46,510 nucleotides of DNA from Parageobacillus thermantarcticus (GTDB taxonomy: Bacteria > Bacillota > Bacilli > Bacillales > Anoxybacillaceae): NCBI RefSeq assembly GCF_900111865.1, contig NZ_FOJS01000025.1:1-46510 (forward strand), written 5' to 3'. Below are positions 10,491-20,977 of the stretch, in pieces. The notes below the pieces were generated by a model. That model made no database searches and had not been told where the DNA came from. It saw only the letters and a program-made list of their open reading frames with translations. The position numbers and the translations under genes are program-made. Numbering within the stretch: the stretch's first letter is position 1; each line of letters opens with the position of its first letter.

Positions 10491-10528
10491 AACAATCCCA
10501 AGAGGAATCTCTCTTGGGATTGTTGTTT
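10491..10528 (+). terminator. Terminator after gsaB
   Basis: A 14-bp perfect stem (10491-10504 with 10511-10524), loop GAATCT, followed by GTTT. Starts six bases after the stop codon. Confidence 0.85.
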
Positions 10529-10534
10529 AATAAT

Positions 10535-10548
10535 TGAAAACGCTTACA
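10535..10548 (+). promoter_or_regulatory. CcpA cre box upstream of the glutamate synthase gene
   Basis: TGAAAACGCTTACA matches every fixed position of the CcpA consensus TGWAANCGNTNWCA. It lies about 90 bp upstream of the expected transcription start, a position used for activation rather than roadblock repression. Confidence 0.7.
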
Positions 10549-10597
10549 GAACGCTATAGCACTGGTGAATACGATATCCAAAAAAATGAATAAATAA

Positions 10598-10626
10598 TTG
10601 ATTTGCATATGCAAGCATGGTATGAT
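10598..10626 (+). promoter_or_regulatory. Likely sigma-A promoter of the glutamate synthase gene
   Basis: TTGATT (10598-10603), 17-bp spacer, TATGAT (10621-10626). The spacer contains the palindrome TGCATATGCA. Confidence 0.65.
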
Positions 10627-10691
10627 AGGTTATAAATTCTGAAAATTAAGACCGGAAATGGCTGCTTATGTTTATTAAACACGGGAGGTGA

Positions 10692-10757
10692 ATGGCGAAA
10701 AGCAGGAGTTTTCCCGCTTTGGCGCCACTTACGTATGAAGCAACGTTGGAATCCTAA
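10692..10757 (+). CDS. Possible 21-residue leader peptide overlapping the gltA-like start
   Basis: ATG 10692 follows an excellent GGGAGGTG ribosome binding site. It opens a 21-codon frame starting MAKSRSFPAL that ends with TAA at 10755-10757, 20 bp inside the following gene. The next gene's own ATG (10735) has no ribosome binding site. This could be a coupling leader, or the true N-terminus could start here if one base is missing between 10692 and 10735. Confidence 0.35.
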   Translation: MAKSRSFPALAPLTYEATLES

Positions 10758-13700
10758 CCTTTTTAAAAACTTCCATCAGGCGGAACATGACGCTTGCGGC
10801 ATCGTCGCCGCCATCGAAAAACGACGGATCCCAACCCGAGAAAACATTATGGCATGCATTGACGCCCTTGTCAAAATGAATCACCGCGCTGGATTTATTA
10901 ACGGCGAAGGAGACGGCGTCGGCATTCACATGGATATTCCTAAAAAGCTTTGGATGGAAAAGCTCGCAAACGTCGGACAAAACCCGGAAATAGCAAACGA
11001 CGAAAGTTTTACCGTCGGCCATCTTTTCATTAACCGGTCCGCCGATGTCGATCATATAAAGTCCCAAATCAAACAATTGTTTAAAAAGTCGGGATTTTTA
11101 TTGATTTTTGAATCTGACCGCGTAACTTCTTCCAATGCGCTAGGTCCAATCGCGCTTCGGCAAGAACCGGCATTTTGGCAAGTCGCACTGCTGCCGAATG
11201 ACAATGTTCAGCTTTCAAAACGGTTGTTTGATCTGCTTATTGAAATCGAGAAAAACGAAAATGTCCATGTCGCCTCCTTAAGCAATTTTCACGTTGTGTA
11301 TAAAGTGATGGGAGCCGGCGATATTTTGCCAAAATATTATCATGACTTGGCACATCCGTTTATCGCATCAACAATGACGTTAGGACATAACCGTTACTCA
11401 ACGAATACACTTTCCAACTTTTTTCGTGTTCAGCCGTTTAGCGTGTTAGCGCATAACGGCGAAATCAACACGATTGCAAAGCTTCGCGATGAAGCAGCGA
11501 TGATTGGCGTTCCATTGACAAACGGTGGAAGCGATTCCCAAGATTTGAGCCGTACGATAGAAACGCTTATTTGCCGCTATGGCTATAGCTTATTTGAGGC
11601 GATGGACATATTGTTCCCGCCGATTGTGAATGAAATAAAAGCATATCCGGAGCATCTTCAAGACTTGTATACGTACATCCGCGAAGCATGGGGGCATTTC
11701 GCCCAAGGACCTGCGGCGATTATTTCTCGACATGCAGACGAAGCAGTTTTCAGCGTCGATGCGCTCGGATTGCGCCCGCTTTGGAAACTGGAAACAGAAA
11801 AACGATTTGTTTTCACATCAGAGCCGGGAATCATTCCAGCGAGCGAATATACCGGTGAGCCAAAACCGCTCGCACCTGGCGAAAAAATCGGCTTAACATG
11901 GTCCGGCGACGTCATTCAAGTGTTGGAATACGAACAATTCCAAGAAGAAGTATACACCCGTTTTTCGAAACGGTTTGACATTACAAATTTCCGAAAGCGC
12001 CTCGATGTTCCGAAACTGGAAAATCACGTGTTTGCTTTCGCGCCGACAAAAGTGCATAACGGGCAATATGCCGCGTTCGGCTGGGACAGAGAACACATTC
12101 AGCTTTTAGAACAAATGGCGGAAAAAGGAGTGGAACCGATTCGCTCTTTAGGCCATGACGCGCCGCTTGCCGCGATGGACCCGAATCGCAAAAACCTTGC
12201 GGACTTTATTAAAGAAAGCGTCGCCGTTGTCACGAACCCGGCGATTGACCGCGACCGCGAGATGGAACATTTTTCAACAAGAACCGTAATTGGAAAACGT
12301 CCGTCTCTTATAGCTGAAACAGAAGCGTCGTATGTTATTGAGCTTAGCTCGCCGATTCTCATCGAGGGAAAAATCGGAAACGACTGCGCGCCACAATTGC
12401 ATCATCCTTCGTACGACCAAGTGGTTCATTCGTTCCAAAAAAAAACAATTAGCGCACATCCTGTCGGCGACGTTCACGGCAGAAGAAACCATCCCGCAGG
12501 CGCTACAACGCCTTTCTAACGAAGCCTGCGAGGCGGTTCGCTCCGGCAAAACCTTGCTTGTCATCGATGACGCAAAAGCACATCAAAACGGAAATTTATG
12601 GATCGATCCGCTTCTCATCACATCGGCCGTCGATCAAGCATTAGCGAAACAAGGTTTGCGCCGCGATTGCTCCGTTTTGCTTCGTTCCGGTGCGATCCGT
12701 TCCCTTCATGATCTCGTTGTCGCCTATGGATTAGGGGCAAATGCGATCAGCCCGTATCTTATGTTTGCTACGGTTGCGTCGGAAGAGACGATCACGCCGA
12801 TTATCAATCTGTTTAAAGCGCTCAACAAAGGATTAGAAAAAGTGATTTCGACGATTGGCATTCACGAATTGCGCGGATATAGCCGCCTCTTCTCATCGAT
12901 TGGCCTGCATGATGAAATCGCCGATGTATTAAACATCGTCAATTTCTTTGGCTCTGATTCATTGCAATACGACTGCGAAGCGCTAAAACAAGACGCGATC
13001 GCCCGCGCGGAAGATTACGCGGATGAAAACGCCAAGTTGCGGAAAACGTTCCACCTCTTTCCGCGCATTTGGAAGGCGATTGGCGAAGTCGCGCAAACGG
13101 GAGCGTACGACAATTATCGGGAAAAGTTAAACGAACTCGAAACTGAAACGCCGACAACGATTCGTCATTTGTTAGATATCAAAAAAGCGGAAAAGCAAGT
13201 TCCGGTCGAAAAAGTCGACATTAGCGTCGGCGAACATAGCTTGCCGTTCGTCATCGCTTCGATGTCGTTCGGTTCGCAAAATGAAGTGGCGTTCCGCGCT
13301 TATGCGGAAGCGGCAGAACGTTTGAACATGGTCAGCCTTAACGGCGAAGGCGGCGAAATTAAAGATATGCTCGGCAAATATCCGCGCACGCGCGGCCAGC
13401 AGATTGCATCCGGCCGTTTTGGAGTGAACGCAGAGCTTTTGAACTCTTCGAACCTCTTGGAAATTAAAATCGGTCAAGGGGCAAAACCGGGGGAAGGCGG
13501 CCACTTGCCAGGTTCAAAAGTGACGGCAAAAATCGCCGAAGCGCGCAACGCGACCATCGGCTCTGACTTAATCTCACCATCCAATAACCATGACATTTAT
13601 TCGATCGAGGATTTAGCGCAAATGATCGTTGAACTGAAAACAGCGAATGACAAAGCAAAAGTCGCCGTCAAAGTTCCGGTCGTGCCAAACATCGGAACGA

Positions 13701-15205
13701 TTGCCGTCGGCATCGCCAAAGCGGGAGCGGACATCATTACGCTAAGCGGGTTTGACGGCGGAACGGGAGCCGCGCGCGTTCATGCGCTGCAACATGTCGG
13801 GCTTCCTGTTGAAATCGGCGTAAAAGCCGCCCATAACGCCCTTCTTGAAGCCGGTTTGCGGAACAAAGTCGAAATTTGGGCGGACGGCGGCATAAAAAGC
13901 GCGCTTGACGTTCTCAAAGTGATGCTGCTCGGGGCCAACCGCATCGGCTTCGGGACGCTCTCGATGATCGCAATCGGCTGTACGACGTGCCGCGGCTGCC
14001 ATTTAGATACGTGCCATGTCGGAATCGCGACCCAAATCGAATCGGTAGCGCAGGCAAAAGAACACGGATTGCGCCGCTTTGTGCCTCGGCAATTTGATGC
14101 CGCGGTACAAGGATTAGTCAACTTATTCACTGCGTTCGGAAATGAACTAAAAGCGTTAACAGCTTCCCTTGGTTTTACTCGCCTGCAAGATATCGTCGGA
14201 CGCTCTGACTTATTGGAACAAACAAGAGGACTCCGCCAAATGGATTTGTCCAATCTGCTCGAAGTGCTTGAAGTGGAGCAGCTCGCACAAAAAGAAGCAG
14301 CCGCAAGCGCAGAAGAACCATCGTTGCTCGTTGCTGCCGGGGCGGAATACCTTGATTACTATGTGGAAGATTTGCATCGTTCCCGTGAATTTACGACCGT
14401 CACAGCGGAACAACGCGTTCTCGGCAGCCGTGTTTCTTGTCATCGCGTGCGCGGTCGTCTCGACGGATCATACAAAAAATTGCCAGATGTCACATTGCGT
14501 TATAAAAACGGCTCGATTCCTGGAAATGGACTCGGTGCTTACAACACTTATGGCATTCATATCCATGTTGACGGCGGCGGACAAGACGGTGTCGGAAAAA
14601 CAGCGTTTGGCGGCGGCATCTTCATTTTCAAAGCAAAAGGAAAAGACGGAAAGTTTTATAATGGTTCTGTTGGCAAAGGCTTCGGATACGGAGCGCAAAA
14701 AGGCTTGCTGATCGCGCAAGGAAACGCAGACGCGCGCGCGGGCATTCGCCTGTCCGGTGCTGATATGATTATCGGTGGTCAAGTGGCGACGCCGATTCCG
14801 GAAAAAGAACGCGGAAATATCGGTGCGCGCGCGAACATTAAAGGATTCGCCTTTGAATATATGACGAATGGCCGCGGTCTCGTCCTTGGCGACCCAGGTC
14901 CATGGATTTGCGCTGGAATGACAGGTGGAGTCGTTTACTTGCGTCACCAACCGGAAATGGGGTTGACGAAAGCGGCATTGGAACGTCGCATCGCGAAAGG
15001 GGCGCAAGTACGCCTTGAACCATTGAACGAGCGCGGAAAAACGGATGTACAAGAACTGCTATCGAAATACATTGAACTGCTGAAAGAGCACGGCCATCAC
15101 GAAGAAGCGCAATCATTGCAGCCGCTTCTTGAAAAGCCGGAAGATCATTTCTTCCAAGTCATCCCGTTGAAAGAACAAGCCGATCCTTCGATTTCCACAG
15201 AATAA
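10735..15205 (+). pseudogene. Glutamate synthase large-subunit-like gene, frameshifted at an A9 run
   Basis: Large-subunit GOGAT family, normally converting 2-oxoglutarate and glutamine to two glutamates. From ATG 10735 the glutaminase domain has the N-terminal nucleophile at C21 (HDAC), giving a normal 20-residue propeptide. The frame is lost at the A9 run 12437-12445 and stops at 12519; the rest is open from about 12446 to 15205. With eight A's the gene encodes 1489 residues. The second part holds the FMN (beta/alpha)8 barrel, the 3Fe-4S ligands as C-x5-C-x4-C (about 13978-14013, with one extra Cys between) and the C-terminal beta-helix. No small (NADPH) subunit gene follows. May be a sequencing error, slippage-rescued, or a real pseudogene. 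Confidence 0.8.
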
Positions 15206-15238
15206 AAAAGGTATTCCGCCAGTGCGGAATACCTTTTT
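15205..15238 (+). terminator. Terminator after the glutamate synthase gene
   Basis: 15-bp stem (15205-15219 with 15224-15238), loop CAGT, with A and T tracts on both sides, starting at the stop codon. Confidence 0.85.
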
Positions 15239-15391
15239 CACATCTAATGAACTTCTTCGTTAAAAAGATAAATGCAACACTGCTAGCTCTTGAACATCCC
15301 GCCATCATTATTGCATAATAACGTCATCCATACATCTCGCGGCGTGATCTCCCCTTGAAAAATTCAAAACATTCTAATGTATATTTTCTGC

Positions 15392-15420
15392 TTGATATCA
15401 TATATAAAAGCGTGTATAGT
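15392..15420 (+). promoter_or_regulatory. Likely sigma-A promoter of ygaE
   Basis: TTGATA (15392-15397), 17-bp spacer, TATAGT (15415-15420), 45 bp before the ATG. Confidence 0.65.
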
Positions 15421-15464
15421 ACTAAATTGTTTATAAGAACTAAGGAGGAAAGGTTTGAACATAC

Positions 15465-16526
15465 ATGAAACTCGGTGCCCGCATTTTCAAAACGGGAATC
15501 GCCGTTACATTAGCGCTTTTTTTGGCAACGCTATTGCACTTGCCTTCTCCTGTTTTCGCGGGGATTTCTGCGGTTTTTGCGATGCAGCCGACGATTTATC
15601 GATCCTATTTATCGTTGATCGAACAAGTCCAAGCAAATATCATTGGCGCTGCATTTGCCATTATTGCCGTGCTTTTGTTCGGGCGCGATCCGTTTATCGT
15701 CGGTCTTACGCTAATGATCGTTATCGCTCTTTGCTTAAAAATGCGCCTTGAGTCAACGATATCGGTAGCGTTAGTTACCGTTATCGCAATTATGGAATAT
15801 ACCGAAAAACAATTTATCGAATTTGCGATCATTCGTTTTTCCACCATTATGCTCGGCATATTCGCCGCCTTTGTCGTCAACTTAATTTTTCTTCCTCCAA
15901 AATACGAAAAAAAGCTGTATGAACAAATTACCGAAAACACGGAAAATATTTTAAAATGGATTCGCATCCATATAAGGCATGCGTCCGAGCATCGGATTTT
16001 AAAAGAAGATATTGAAAAAATGAAAGAAAACATCACGAAACTGGAGCATCTTTATTTAATGTATAAAGAAGAACGCACCTATTCCCGAAAAAAGCGTTTT
16101 CAAAAATCGAGAAAACTCGTGTTATACCGGCAAATGATAGTAGTCGCGAACCGAGCGCTTGATACGTTAAAAATTCTTCATCGCTTTGAAAACGAACTGT
16201 ACCATATGCCCACAGAATTTCGCCAAGTCATTCGTTCGCAGCTGGATAGCCTGCTTCATTACCACGAACAAATATTGCTAAAGTTTATTGGAAAAATAAA
16301 ATACCATCCTCGTACAGAAACAGCGATGGAAACCCGCGAGGAAAGGACACGACTAATCGAAGCATTTTATGCACACCATCAGCAAAAAAACGAATATTAC
16401 CTTTTCTCATTGATTGGAACGATTATTGATTATAGTGAACAGTTGGAACATCTTGATAAACTGATTGACAGCTTCCACCATTACCATCATGATTCCACCT
16501 TAGCAAAAAACTTGGCTGATAACTAA
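15465..16526 (+). CDS. ygaE: Aromatic acid exporter family membrane protein (YgaE-like)
   Basis: A 353-residue protein with an N-terminal membrane half (about six helices within residues 10-145) and a C-terminal cytoplasmic, charged helical half, the layout of the ArAE/FUSC-like DUF939 proteins. Length and position match B. subtilis YgaE (ygaC-ygaD-ygaE-gsaB neighbourhood), though here the glutamate synthase gene separates it from gsaB. ATG 15465 follows AAGGAGGAAAGG at a somewhat long distance. The family is thought to export aromatic or organic acids; no substrate is known for this branch. Own promoter and bidirectional terminator indicate a single-gene unit. Confidence 0.75.
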   Translation: MKLGARIFKTGIAVTLALFLATLLHLPSPVFAGISAVFAMQPTIYRSYLSLIEQVQANIIGAAFAIIAVLLFGRDPFIVGLTLMIVIALCLKMRLESTISVALVTVIAIMEYTEKQFIEFAIIRFSTIMLGIFAAFVVNLIFLPPKYEKKLYEQITENTENILKWIRIHIRHASEHRILKEDIEKMKENITKLEHLYLMYKEERTYSRKKRFQKSRKLVLYRQMIVVANRALDTLKILHRFENELYHMPTEFRQVIRSQLDSLLHYHEQILLKFIGKIKYHPRTETAMETREERTRLIEAFYAHHQQKNEYYLFSLIGTIIDYSEQLEHLDKLIDSFHHYHHDSTLAKNLADN

Positions 16527-16529
16527 TGT

Positions 16530-16576
16530 GGCTGGCGCAAAAACTCGATTAACAACTTTTTGCGTCAGCCTTTTTC
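16530..16576 (+). terminator. Bidirectional terminator between ygaE and ygaD
   Basis: GGCTGGCGCAAAAA (16530-16543) pairs with TTTTTGCGTCAGCC (16557-16570), followed by TTTTTC; the opposite strand also has a T-rich segment. The genes on either side converge. Confidence 0.75.
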
Positions 16577-16609
16577 TTTTAAATAGCCGTTTCCTACTGT
16601 TTTGACGTG

Positions 16610-18364
16610 TCATTGATTGTAATTCAATTGTTGAATCGTAAACAAATGATAATATTGCCCTTTTTTCGCCATTAATTCGTCATGCGTGCCGCTTTCGACG
16701 ACCATGCCATCTTCAATAAGGAAAATGCGGTCCGCGTGGGTAATCGTCGACAGGCGGTGGGCGACGATAAAGGTCGTCCGGTTTTTGGCGAGCCGCTCGA
16801 GCGCCTCTTGAATGTAATGCTCGCTTTCGAGATCGAGCGCCGATGTCGCTTCGTCAAAAATAAGAAGGGGCGGATTTTTCAAAAAGACGCGCGCAATGGC
16901 GATTCGCTGTTTTTGCCCGCCGGATAGCTTGATGCCGCGTTCCCCGACTTTCGTATCATATCCGTCCGGCAAGTTCATGATAAAATCGTGGGCGTTGGCG
17001 GCTTTTGCGGCAGCAATCACTTCTTCGTCCGTCGCATCCGGTTTTCCAAGCAAAATATTTTCCTTCACCGAATCGCTGAACAAAAAACTATCTTGGAACA
17101 CAATCCCGATTTTATCGCGCAGACTGCGGACGCGGATATCGCGTATATCGACGCCATCCAATAAAATTCGCCCCTCTGTTACGTCGTAAAACCGCGGGAT
17201 AAGGCTTACCAACGTTGATTTTCCGCCGCCGCTCATGCCGACAAGAGCGATCGTTTCTCCTGCTTTTACGGAAAACGAAATATCGCGAAGCACAGGCGGC
17301 TCGTTTTTACTGTAGGCAAACGTGACGTTTTCGAACACAATATCCCCTTTTACTTCTTTACAGTCAACGGCATTTGGCGCATCGACGATATCGTATGTTT
17401 CATCCAAAAATTCAAACATCCGGTCCATCGAAGCGAACGACTGCGTCAATGTCGTCGATGAATTCACAAGGCGGCGCAGCGGGCTATAAAGCCGATCGAT
17501 ATAACCGACAAAAGCGACCATCGTTCCAACGGTAATATGGCCAAGCAATACTTGGTAGCCAGCATAGCCAATCACGATAATCGGGGCAATGTCTGTCACT
17601 GTGTTCACAACAGAAAACGACTTGGCGTTCCAGCTCGTATGCATAAGCGCCTTTGTTAAAAAATTATTGTTTTGCTTGGAAAACCGCTTCTGTTCTTCTT
17701 CCTCGATCGCAAAGCTTTTCATGACCGGCATTCCTTGCACCCGTTCGTGCAAGTACGCTTGCAGTTCCGCCAGCGCCTGGGAGCGCATTCTCGTCCGCTG
17801 CCGCAAGCGCCCGAAAAAATATTTGACGGAAAACGCATAAAGCGGCAGTGTACTAATGGAAATAATCGTCAATTTTATATCCATCTTGATCATAATGACA
17901 AGCGCAATAATAATCGTCGTCATATCTAACCAAAGGTTCATCAGTCCGGTAATAATAAAATCTTTCGTTTGCTCCACGTCATTAATGACACGCGAAATAA
18001 TTTCCCCTGTGCGATGATTCGAATAATACGTAAAACTTAGCTTTTGCATATGCGTAAATAAGCGGTTGCGAATGTCATACAGTACTTTGCTTGCCGTCCA
18101 CTGCGCAAAATATTGTCGATAATATTCGACAATTGGACGAATAATAATGAAAATGACTAACATGGCAGCGATCGCCCACCAAAGGCGCTCTACCTTGGCG
18201 GACATCGGCAGTTTCGTATTTCCGATAATCTCATCAACCACATATTTTAATAGCAGCGGAATGAGGAGTGGAATCGCAAACTTAATAATGCCGATGATCA
18301 TCGTTGCGACAATATACCATTTATATGGGCGCACAAATTGCATATAGCGGCGAATATTCGTCAT
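16610..18364 (-). CDS. ygaD: ABC exporter, fused membrane and ATPase domains (YgaD-like)
   Basis: A 584-residue half-transporter of the MsbA/LmrA type that should work as a homodimer. Six transmembrane helices occupy residues 15-305, then a nucleotide-binding domain with Walker [10 protein letters not shown], signature LSGGQKQR, Walker [13 protein letters not shown] and the switch histidine in VAHRLS. It corresponds to B. subtilis YgaD by sequence class and gene order. Start ATG 18364 is chosen because GGGAGG sits eight bases upstream and a terminator hairpin occupies the DNA just before it, so the longer open frame to 18439 is not coding. Substrate not known. Confidence 0.85.
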   Translation of the reverse strand: MTNIRRYMQFVRPYKWYIVATMIIGIIKFAIPLLIPLLLKYVVDEIIGNTKLPMSAKVERLWWAIAAMLVIFIIIRPIVEYYRQYFAQWTASKVLYDIRNRLFTHMQKLSFTYYSNHRTGEIISRVINDVEQTKDFIITGLMNLWLDMTTIIIALVIMIKMDIKLTIISISTLPLYAFSVKYFFGRLRQRTRMRSQALAELQAYLHERVQGMPVMKSFAIEEEEQKRFSKQNNNFLTKALMHTSWNAKSFSVVNTVTDIAPIIVIGYAGYQVLLGHITVGTMVAFVGYIDRLYSPLRRLVNSSTTLTQSFASMDRMFEFLDETYDIVDAPNAVDCKEVKGDIVFENVTFAYSKNEPPVLRDISFSVKAGETIALVGMSGGGKSTLVSLIPRFYDVTEGRILLDGVDIRDIRVRSLRDKIGIVFQDSFLFSDSVKENILLGKPDATDEEVIAAAKAANAHDFIMNLPDGYDTKVGERGIKLSGGQKQRIAIARVFLKNPPLLIFDEATSALDLESEHYIQEALERLAKNRTTFIVAHRLSTITHADRIFLIEDGMVVESGTHDELMAKKGQYYHLFTIQQLNYNQ

Positions 18365-18387
18365 GAACATATCCTCCCTCAAAAAGC

Positions 18388-18416
18388 AGAAAAACCTGTT
18401 TGCGGCGACGAACAGG
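18388..18416 (-). terminator. Terminator between ygaC and ygaD
   Basis: On the minus strand CCTGTT (18411-18416) pairs with AACAGG (18395-18400), followed by TTTTTCTG. It ends ygaC and sits only 16 bp before the ygaD ribosome binding site, so ygaD may depend on partial read-through. Confidence 0.65.
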
Positions 18417-18435
18417 CTTTTTGCTTTTTCCTTAT

Positions 18436-18969
18436 TCACTTTCGAAGTGAAAGAAATTTTTCATACCACGTATCAATAAAATCAGGCGCAAACGGGCCTT
18501 TTCGTTCATGAATCCAGCTGACTAACTTTTTCACATTATTTTTTAAAATTCGGTCGATAACATCTGGATAGTTCATTTCTTTTCGGTGCCGTTCATATTC
18601 ATCTTCATCAAGAAGAACGTACGTCATGTCAGGAAACACTTTAATATCCAAATCATAATCAATGTATTTCAACGCTTCCTCATCCCATACAAATGGAGAG
18701 CTCAAATTGCAATAATAATAAATGCCGTCTTCCCGAATCATGCCGATAATGTTAAACCAATGTTTTGCGTGAAAAAAACAAATTGCCGGCTCGCGCGTGA
18801 TCCATGTCCGGCCATCCGCTTCCATCACCACCGTTTTATCATTCGCTCCGATAATATACGCAGGCGTTCCTTTCAGCACGATTGACTCTTCCCATACTCG
18901 GTGAATCATTCCGTTATGTTTATAACTATGAATTTGAATAATTTCTCCTTCTGCAGGATATCCTGTCAT
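18436..18969 (-). CDS. ntdP: Nucleoside tri-/diphosphate phosphatase, DUF402 (YgaC)
   Basis: A 177-residue protein nearly collinear with B. subtilis YgaC/NtdP, starting [20 protein letters not shown] and retaining the family core [20 protein letters not shown] and the Asp/Glu-rich [14 protein letters not shown] segment. The DUF402 barrel binds metal and hydrolyses nucleoside tri- and diphosphates. ATG 18969 is preceded by AGGGAGA; upstream codons in the same frame lack a ribosome binding site. Small gap from ygaB (82 bp), same strand and order as in B. subtilis. Confidence 0.88.
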   Translation of the reverse strand: MTGYPAEGEIIQIHSYKHNGMIHRVWEESIVLKGTPAYIIGANDKTVVMEADGRTWITREPAICFFHAKHWFNIIGMIREDGIYYYCNLSSPFVWDEEALKYIDYDLDIKVFPDMTYVLLDEDEYERHRKEMNYPDVIDRILKNNVKKLVSWIHERKGPFAPDFIDTWYEKFLSLRK

Positions 18970-19050
18970 TATTCTCCCTACTTTCCTCTGGGAACTTCTC
19001 TTTTTTATTATAACGATTGAAAATGCAAATGAAAATAAAAGCAAGCCATC

Positions 19051-19323
19051 TTAACGTGTTGAAGATGGCTCGCTTGTATGACGGCGCTCGTTTTGATACG
19101 AAAGGATGACTTCTTCTGTCTGCTTTTCAAACATTTTTTGAATTTCCTTTAGCTGTCGTTTCATCTGGCAGATTTCTTCTTGAATGGATTGCAGTTTTGC
19201 TTCTTGTTGCAGTTCGATCAATTGTTTTTCAATCGCTTGGCAGCGCTCGATTTCCGACTGCAAAAACAAAAGCTTGTCCATCGTTTTCAGCTGCTCATTT
19301 ACCAAACGTTCAAATAGATCCAC
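19051..19323 (-). CDS. ygaB: YgaB family coiled-coil protein
   Basis: A 90-residue, highly charged protein predicted to be one long coiled coil (residues about 15-75, rich in E, Q, K and heptad leucines/isoleucines). It resembles B. subtilis YgaB in length, sequence character and position next to ygaC. The start is GTG 19323 (VDLFERLVNEQ), with GGGGAG eight bases upstream. The same frame is open for another 91 codons, but those fall in an inverted-repeat region and do not look coding. Function unknown. Confidence 0.75.
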   Translation of the reverse strand: MDLFERLVNEQLKTMDKLLFLQSEIERCQAIEKQLIELQQEAKLQSIQEEICQMKRQLKEIQKMFEKQTEEVILSYQNERRHTSEPSSTR

Positions 19324-19429
19324 GCTCGCTTCTCCCCTCTCTCCAATTATGTTTATTAATTCGAGAAGGGAAGAAAAATTTCCTTTGACTATATATGTAA
19401 AGTTATGATCGCTTTTGTCGATAAAATAA

Positions 19430-19690
19430 GGACGGCGAGCCCTTTTCCGGGAAATAATTTTCCCTATATCGCACAAACAGGCGTGGGAAAACCGTTCCCG
19501 AAAAATCGGCTTGCCGTCCCGCGTTTTTTGTCTAGCTTCGAACGCCATCAGCTCGCGACGCTTCGGTTTTGCTATAGCAGCAAGGCTCTCTAGCACGTGC
19601 CGCGAAGCCAGAATAGCGACGTTTCGCTGTTGCCCACAGAACGTAGGCAGCCTTTAGGCGAAATTAGGGCGTCCTTCGCTATGTTACTTG
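19430..19690. repeat. Intergenic palindromic repeat between ygaB and sspE
   Basis: GGACGGCGAGCC (19430-19441) and GGCTTGCCGTCC (19508-19519) are inverted with one mismatch, and the bases inside each arm continue to pair imperfectly. The following stretch to about 19690 has the TGTCTAGCTTC... flavour of dispersed intergenic repeats I remember from Bacillus and Geobacillus genomes. No second copy occurs in this window, so repeat status rests on recollection. Confidence 0.4.
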
Positions 19691-19875
19691 CTTGAATTTT
19701 GCGTTTTGCGTGATTCTGCTTGCGCGTTTTGTTGTTTTACTTGTTGCACGTTCGTTTCTGCAGCAAATTCAGTGCCAAATTGTCCTGCTTGTGCAGATTG
19801 CGCGTTTTGTTGTCTTACTTCTTGAATGTTAGTGCCTGCAGCTGTTTTGTTTGGTTGTTGTTGTTGTTTTGCCAT
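19684..19875 (-). CDS. sspE: Gamma-type small acid-soluble spore protein
   Basis: A 63-residue gamma-SASP stored in the spore core as an amino-acid reserve and not bound to DNA. It is rich in Q, N, A and has two repeats of the type TN(I/V)QxV(R/K)QQNAQ; the segment TEFAAETN is the germination protease (GPR) cleavage site. ATG 19875 follows GGAGGTGATAACG, an excellent ribosome binding site. A forespore sigma-G-like promoter lies just upstream. The ribosome binding site is also part of a 9-bp inverted repeat. The gene order with ygaB and fabL is that of B. subtilis. Confidence 0.92.
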   Translation of the reverse strand: MAKQQQQPNKTAAGTNIQEVRQQNAQSAQAGQFGTEFAAETNVQQVKQQNAQAESRKTQNSSK

Positions 19876-19879
19876 CGTT

Positions 19880-19916
19880 ATCACCTCCACGTGACTTAAT
19901 GTGTCCAGGAGGTGAT
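19880..19916 (-). promoter_or_regulatory. Inverted repeat covering the sspE ribosome binding site
   Basis: ATCACCTCC (19908-19916 read on the minus strand) and GGAGGTGAT (19880-19888) are perfect complements separated by 19 nt. In any transcript that starts upstream, for example read-through from fabL, the sspE ribosome binding site would be paired. Confidence 0.6.
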
Positions 19917-19927
19917 GATTTTATCCA
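19897..19927 (-). promoter_or_regulatory. Candidate sigma-G promoter of sspE
   Basis: On the minus strand TGGATA (19922-19927), 18-bp spacer, CACATTA (19897-19903), close to the sigma-G consensus TGMATA / CATNMTA (one mismatch in each box). Transcription should start around 19890, within the loop of the inverted repeat. Confidence 0.55.
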
Positions 19928-19933
19928 TCCAAA

Positions 19934-20728
<795 letters not shown>

Positions 20729-20752
20729 CTAGAAAAAAAGGAGGCATCCATC

Positions 20753-20977
20753 ATGTACGTTGGCCGCGATATGACCGAACTTTCGATGATCCCAAAATCG
20801 GAATGGAAAGATAGCGAACTCGCGTTTTTTCACCATTCGTTGCAGCAAATTGCCCCGTATTTAAACGCGGAGGGGCAGACGATCCACCGCGAAATCATTG
20901 AAGAAATCGAAGCGCGCGGCGGGCTAAGAAATAGCGAAGCTACCTATACCAGTGGAACGAAACAAGCGTATGACTGA
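20753..20977 (+). CDS. yfhS: YfhS-like small protein
   Basis: A 74-residue soluble protein beginning MYVGRDMTELSMIPKSEWKD, the same size as B. subtilis YfhS and in the same place between fabL and mutY. GGAGG lies eight bases before ATG 20753; codons upstream in frame are not supported. A CATACTAT box at 20715-20722 resembles a mother-cell sporulation -10 element, but I see no matching -35, so sporulation control is only suggested. No catalytic motif visible. Function unknown. Confidence 0.7.
   Translation: MYVGRDMTELSMIPKSEWKDSELAFFHHSLQQIAPYLNAEGQTIHREIIEEIEARGGLRNSEATYTSGTKQAYD

Noticed and set aside
19324-19596. N-terminal extension of YgaB
   Set aside because: Lies in the inverted-repeat region; GTG 19323 has a proper ribosome binding site and gives the family length.
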